Assembly: GCA_031548515.1 (NCBI GenBank)
Contig: JAVBRB010000009.1
Coordinates: forward strand, 1-64,000
Direction: 5' to 3'
Source: UBA940 sp031548515
Lineage (GTDB): Bacteria; Bacteroidota; Bacteroidia; Bacteroidales; Rikenellaceae
DNA length: 64,000 nt
Under the pieces are notes generated by a model. The model ran no database searches. It was given only the letters and a program-made list of their open reading frames with translations, and was not told the DNA's origin. The translations under genes and the position numbers were made by a program. This document shows, one piece after another, positions 60,996-64,000 of the stretch (positions are counted from its first letter, which is position 1; each line of letters starts with the position of its first letter).

Positions 60996-62017
60996 AGACA
61001 ATAGAGATAAGGCGTGAATACCGCAACCCGAGCAAGGTTGTGATTGGTGATGCGCTGCCGCTTTTGGCAGATTGCCTGCCGAAAGACCGCCGTGTAATAG
61101 TTATAACCGATCCCAATGTTTTCAGCCTCTACGAGGACGTTATCGGACAATACGAACACATAATTATTCCGACCGGGGAGGAGAATAAAACCCTTGGGAC
61201 GGTTGGGGAAATCTACCGGCGTCTGATTGCAATGGGAGCCGACCGCAAATGTTATATCGTGGGTTTCGGAGGTGGGATTGTCACGGACATTACCGGATTT
61301 GCCGCCTCGACATATCTGCGTGGAGTGGAATTCGGTTTCGTAGCGACTTCTCTGTTGGCACAGGTGGATGCCAGCGTCGGCGGTAAAAACGGGGTGAACG
61401 TCGACGGATACAAAAACATGGCAGGCACATTCAATCAGCCTGATTTCGTGCTGTGCGACACGGGGGTCCTGCAGACACTACCCGCCAAGGAGTTTCGTGC
61501 AGGGCTTGCCGAGATGATAAAGGCCGGCATCGTGGACGATCCGGAACTTTTTGCAATGTTCGAGTTGCACACGCCTGAGCAGTTGCTTGCCGACCGCGAC
61601 TTGCTTACGCGTGCCATAACGGCCGCGATACATGTTAAGGCGCGCATAGTCGAAACGGACGAACGCGAAGCCGGCGAACGCCGCAAACTAAATCTGGGGC
61701 ATACCGTTGCACATGCGGTCGAGAAGTTTTCGCGCCGGTACAACCATGGCGAGGCAGTCGGTATCGGACTGGCCGCGATAGCCGATATTGCCGTGAAACT
61801 CGGGATGCTTCCAGTGCAGACGCGCGACCGCATTGTCGCAGTGGTTGAAAAAGCCGGACTGCCCGTCACATCAAATCTCCCGGGATCCGCGGTCATTGCA
61901 GCATTGACACGCGATAAGAAAGTCGAGCAGAGCGCTGTTTGGCTCGTCGTTCCACGTGCGATAGGCTGTGTGGAGATCCGCCGCACGGGGTTCGAGGAAC
62001 TGGAGGAACTTTTCTGA
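60989..62017 (+). CDS. aroB: 3-dehydroquinate synthase
   Basis: 342 residues, the second step of the shikimate pathway, converting DAHP to 3-dehydroquinate with NAD and a metal. Signatures are the NAD-binding GFGGGIVTDITGFAASTYLRG, the substrate loop TSLLAQVDASVGGKNGVN, and the metal-binding motifs NLGHTVAHAVEKF and YNHGEAVGIGL. The start overlaps the ung stop codon. Confidence 0.97.
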   Translation: MVETIEIRREYRNPSKVVIGDALPLLADCLPKDRRVIVITDPNVFSLYEDVIGQYEHIIIPTGEENKTLGTVGEIYRRLIAMGADRKCYIVGFGGGIVTDITGFAASTYLRGVEFGFVATSLLAQVDASVGGKNGVNVDGYKNMAGTFNQPDFVLCDTGVLQTLPAKEFRAGLAEMIKAGIVDDPELFAMFELHTPEQLLADRDLLTRAITAAIHVKARIVETDEREAGERRKLNLGHTVAHAVEKFSRRYNHGEAVGIGLAAIADIAVKLGMLPVQTRDRIVAVVEKAGLPVTSNLPGSAVIAALTRDKKVEQSAVWLVVPRAIGCVEIRRTGFEELEELF

Positions 62018-62034
62018 GGAATGTCATATAATGA

Positions 62035-62070
62035 AGAAGGTTGGCCTGTGTTGGGCCAACCTTCTGTTTT
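62035..62070. terminator. Terminator after aroB
   Basis: AGAAGGTTGGCC pairs with GGCCAACCTTCT around a short loop and is followed by GTTTT. It lies between aroB and the convergent lipoprotein gene. Confidence 0.7.
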
Positions 62071-62084
62071 GAAGAGTGTAGCGA

Positions 62085-63053
62085 TTATTCTGCGGGTGGA
62101 GTGATCGTAACAGTCACAGCATTGCTGGGCGGGCCTAGAACAGCGTTCGGGTCGCTGTAGTGTCCATAATACACCGCCTTAACGGTATATGTTCCTGATT
62201 CTGTGAGATACTGGCGCTGGCCTTCTTCGGCCCACATGAATAAGGCATTATACATTTGGTCACCATTGAACAGTGCGTAAAACTGAACCCCTTCCTGAAC
62301 GTCGGATAGCTCTATGTATGTTCCCTCTTTGTCGTTCCCTGCTGTAAGGGTTGCGCCTTTGGCGGGCATTACGAACGTTACCGTATGCAGATTGCTTTTC
62401 TGGACGTCTTTCATGGCTTCGAAATAATCGTCGCCTTCGTAGGTTTCGTCAGTGTTATAGCCCCAGTACTGGAATGTGTAGGTACCGAAACTTTCCAGGC
62501 CGAAAGCTTCGAGAACTTTGTCTTCGCTGTTGCCTTCGCCAGAAAATACAGGATCGCCGTTCCCGTCGATAATGAACAATTCATGCCTCTCTAGACCGGT
62601 AAAAGGTGTGAAATTGAGCGTAACGCCCAGATAGTTGGAAAAGGTCGGGCCCCAAAGTGTGACGTCGTCGCCGCCAGAGGTGGTTCCGGCCAGTTGGGTC
62701 ACCTTGACGTCGATGTAAATGGAAGGCATTAGTGTGAGTTTCAGGCGGACAACGGCTGTGCGTTTGGAGCCGGCGTTGGCTTTTGCCGTAGCGGTAATGG
62801 TATTTTCACCGGTTGTGCCGCTCGTGGGATCGATCTCCAGCCATTCGGCTTCATTGCCGCTTATGATTTCGGCCGTCCAGTCTACTGTGGCGGTGACTTC
62901 GATTGTGCGCGTTGCGCCTTCGGGATTGACGTCGGTGATCTCGTACTTGTCCAGGTCGATTTTGTAATCGCCATCGGGATCATCCACTTTACCGTCGCAG
63001 GCTGCGAATGTGATTGCCGCGAACGTCATCATAAGAAAGAACGGTTTTCTCAT
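62085..63053 (-). CDS. BACON-domain lipoprotein
   Basis: 322 residues. The lipobox ACD follows a signal of about 18 residues (AAITFAACDGK; Cys at about 19). A BACON domain (Bacteroidetes carbohydrate-binding-often-N-terminal) lies at about 40-122. Its markers are WTAEIISGNEAEWLEIDPTS followed by GTTGENTITATAKANAG, then the terminal VKVTQLAG. A beta-sandwich domain of about 195 residues follows, with no recognised family (TGLERHELFIIDGNGDPVF). It is probably surface-exposed and may bind a glycan or host ligand. Confidence 0.8.
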   Translation of the reverse strand: MRKPFFLMMTFAAITFAACDGKVDDPDGDYKIDLDKYEITDVNPEGATRTIEVTATVDWTAEIISGNEAEWLEIDPTSGTTGENTITATAKANAGSKRTAVVRLKLTLMPSIYIDVKVTQLAGTTSGGDDVTLWGPTFSNYLGVTLNFTPFTGLERHELFIIDGNGDPVFSGEGNSEDKVLEAFGLESFGTYTFQYWGYNTDETYEGDDYFEAMKDVQKSNLHTVTFVMPAKGATLTAGNDKEGTYIELSDVQEGVQFYALFNGDQMYNALFMWAEEGQRQYLTESGTYTVKAVYYGHYSDPNAVLGPPSNAVTVTITPPAE

Positions 63054-63150
63054 ATAATCTTAGTTAAGGGTTAGAATTGGTTAGTTCTTTGCCGGGGACA
63101 GGGTAAAGGTAATATATTTTCGCTTAATAACCAATCTGTTAAATAAAAAA

Positions 63151-63172
63151 GCCTCCCGTGAATCCGGGAGGC
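63151..63172 (-). terminator. Terminator after the endonuclease gene
   Basis: GCCTCCCG-TGAAT-CGGGAGGC; on the minus strand it is followed by a TTTTTTATTT run just past the endonuclease stop codon. Confidence 0.75.
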
Positions 63173-63202
63173 GCTTTGATAAGAGAAATATAAGCGCCGG
63201 CT

Positions 63203-64000
63203 CTAATAAGAAGGATTGGTGCTGCGGTTCGCAAAACTGTTCCATGTGGTAGTGCTGCTCTTTACCGTCGAAAGCTGTGCCGACGCCAGCCCATCGATGT
63301 TGCCGAAGAATGTATAGCCGGTTTCCTGTTCGACGGCGCTGACCGAGGTCTGGAAATTAACGTATGCGCCCTGGTTCTGGTTGTCTGCATAATTCTGCGG
63401 CCAGATGAATCCCACGCTGTCATACTTGCGCGAAGCGGTGCCGGAATCATATTTAGACCATAATATGACTTTGAAATAACCGTCGGGTACGCGGCATGGC
63501 CGGTTGCTTTTGTCGTTGATGTATCTGGGGGCGGCAGAGTTCAGCAGCGGACCCGTGACGACATAAAGCGTATCCTGGTTTACGGTGGTGTTTACGGCCA
63601 GTGTCCGTATCGCGGTCTCGAGTCCTACCCATGCCCCCTGGTTCAGCTTGTTGTATTGCGGCGTGACGTTGGTCGTCATATATGTCTGGTGCATGGCCGA
63701 AAGTGTTCCGTTACGGTCGGCGCTCGCTATCTGATGTCCGCGATCCATGTGGTCGGTGTCGTAGGTGCCGTAAGTACCGCTTATTATGTTAGGTTGGGCG
63801 CTTATGGGGATGTCGCCCGAGTCGTCATACTGCCAGTTCTCGTTTCGGGAGATGCTGCCCAGGTGGACGTTCTTGTTTATAGGGTATGCCACCCACAATG
63901 CGAGTTTCTCCGACATGTCGAACAGTACCGAATAGTTGCGGCCTGTTTTATTGTCTTTCATGGTGGTATGATACGCCTTGCCTCTCAGTCCGTCGCCCGA
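63203..64000 (-). CDS. DNA/RNA non-specific endonuclease, NUC1 type (5' end beyond window)
   Basis: At least 265 residues. The frame runs open to the window end, so the ATG at 63,961 is not necessarily the start. NUC1-type nucleases cut DNA and RNA outside the cytoplasm. The catalytic motif is in YDTDHMDRGHQIASADR (DRGH, with the general-base His). TYMTTNVTPQYNKLNQGAW carries the metal-ligand Asn, and DTLYVVTGPLLN follows. Any signal peptide or lipobox would lie outside the window. The C-terminal GNIDGLASAQLST region is complete. Confidence 0.9.
   Translation of the reverse strand, partial: SGDGLRGKAYHTTMKDNKTGRNYSVLFDMSEKLALWVAYPINKNVHLGSISRNENWQYDDSGDIPISAQPNIISGTYGTYDTDHMDRGHQIASADRNGTLSAMHQTYMTTNVTPQYNKLNQGAWVGLETAIRTLAVNTTVNQDTLYVVTGPLLNSAAPRYINDKSNRPCRVPDGYFKVILWSKYDSGTASRKYDSVGFIWPQNYADNQNQGAYVNFQTSVSAVEQETGYTFFGNIDGLASAQLSTVKSSTTTWNSFANRSTNPSY

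Overview
The window comes from a Bacteroidota chromosome, most likely order Bacteroidales and plausibly Rikenellaceae/Alistipes. This is inferred from the moderately high GC content, Bacteroidota-type promoters (TTTG, about 19-20 bp, TAnnTTTG), a NigD-like lipoprotein, a BACON-domain lipoprotein, the compact V-type ATPase operon with a DUF2764 gene, and the Bacteroidota form of RNA polymerase omega. No rRNA gene is present, so the genus is a guess.

Layout. 1-125 is the 3' end of an IS982-type transposase, abutting a Tat-exported Gfo/Idh/MocA oxidoreductase and a tandem DUF1080 protein (0.17-3.0 kb). 3.1-8.9 kb is a leftward DUF349-pyrG-yidC cluster. 9.1-12.2 kb holds an orphan response regulator, then pta-ackA. 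12.3-15.1 kb has a NigD-like lipoprotein, an ECF sigma factor and a membrane protein that looks like a cognate anti-sigma factor joined to a beta-barrel-like domain. 15.5-19.9 kb has an alpha-oxoamine synthase, then bamD-rpoZ-coaC-coaB; coaBC is split into two genes by a hairpin repeat. 19.9-26.4 kb is uvrA, an MFS transporter and a TPR protein. 26.7-33.5 kb is purA, etfBA with an acyl-CoA dehydrogenase, a TerC-type membrane protein and a small unknown. 33.6-35.4 kb is the DUF177-rpmF-plsX operon.

A tRNA-Arg(CCU) gene at 35,424 is the attachment site of a 12.2 kb integrated element (about 35,497-47,709) bounded by a 13-bp copy of the tRNA 3' end, with a third, degenerate att-like copy inside. 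It carries a tyrosine integrase, a HTH excisionase-like protein, a D5/P4-type primase-helicase, a candidate filamentous-phage-like replication initiator, two WYL regulators (one truncated), a WG-repeat protein, a three-gene operon led by a uracil-DNA-glycosylase-like protein, and an AlbA_2 ATP-binding protein. I see no capsid or conjugation genes. The most interesting signal is a 15-bp palindrome (TGCC-N7-GGCA) found at exactly the same 11-bp distance from three -7 boxes: once before the full-length WYL gene and once in a symmetric divergent promoter. That divergent promoter serves the UDG-like operon on one side and, on the other, a stretch with no convincing gene that encodes a long hairpin. 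This looks like a WYL-controlled, probably anti-phage, regulon that includes a non-coding RNA.

48-58 kb is a secreted esterase and the V-type ATPase operon (E, DUF2764, A, B, D, I, K), interrupted by a HExxH protein gene and by a decayed four-helix-bundle (S23-type) gene flanked by inverted repeats. 58-64 kb has alkaline phosphatase, a dTDP-4-dehydrorhamnose reductase, ung-aroB, a BACON lipoprotein and the 3' part of a DNA/RNA non-specific endonuclease running off the window. Several dispersed imperfect-hairpin repeats lie between genes.
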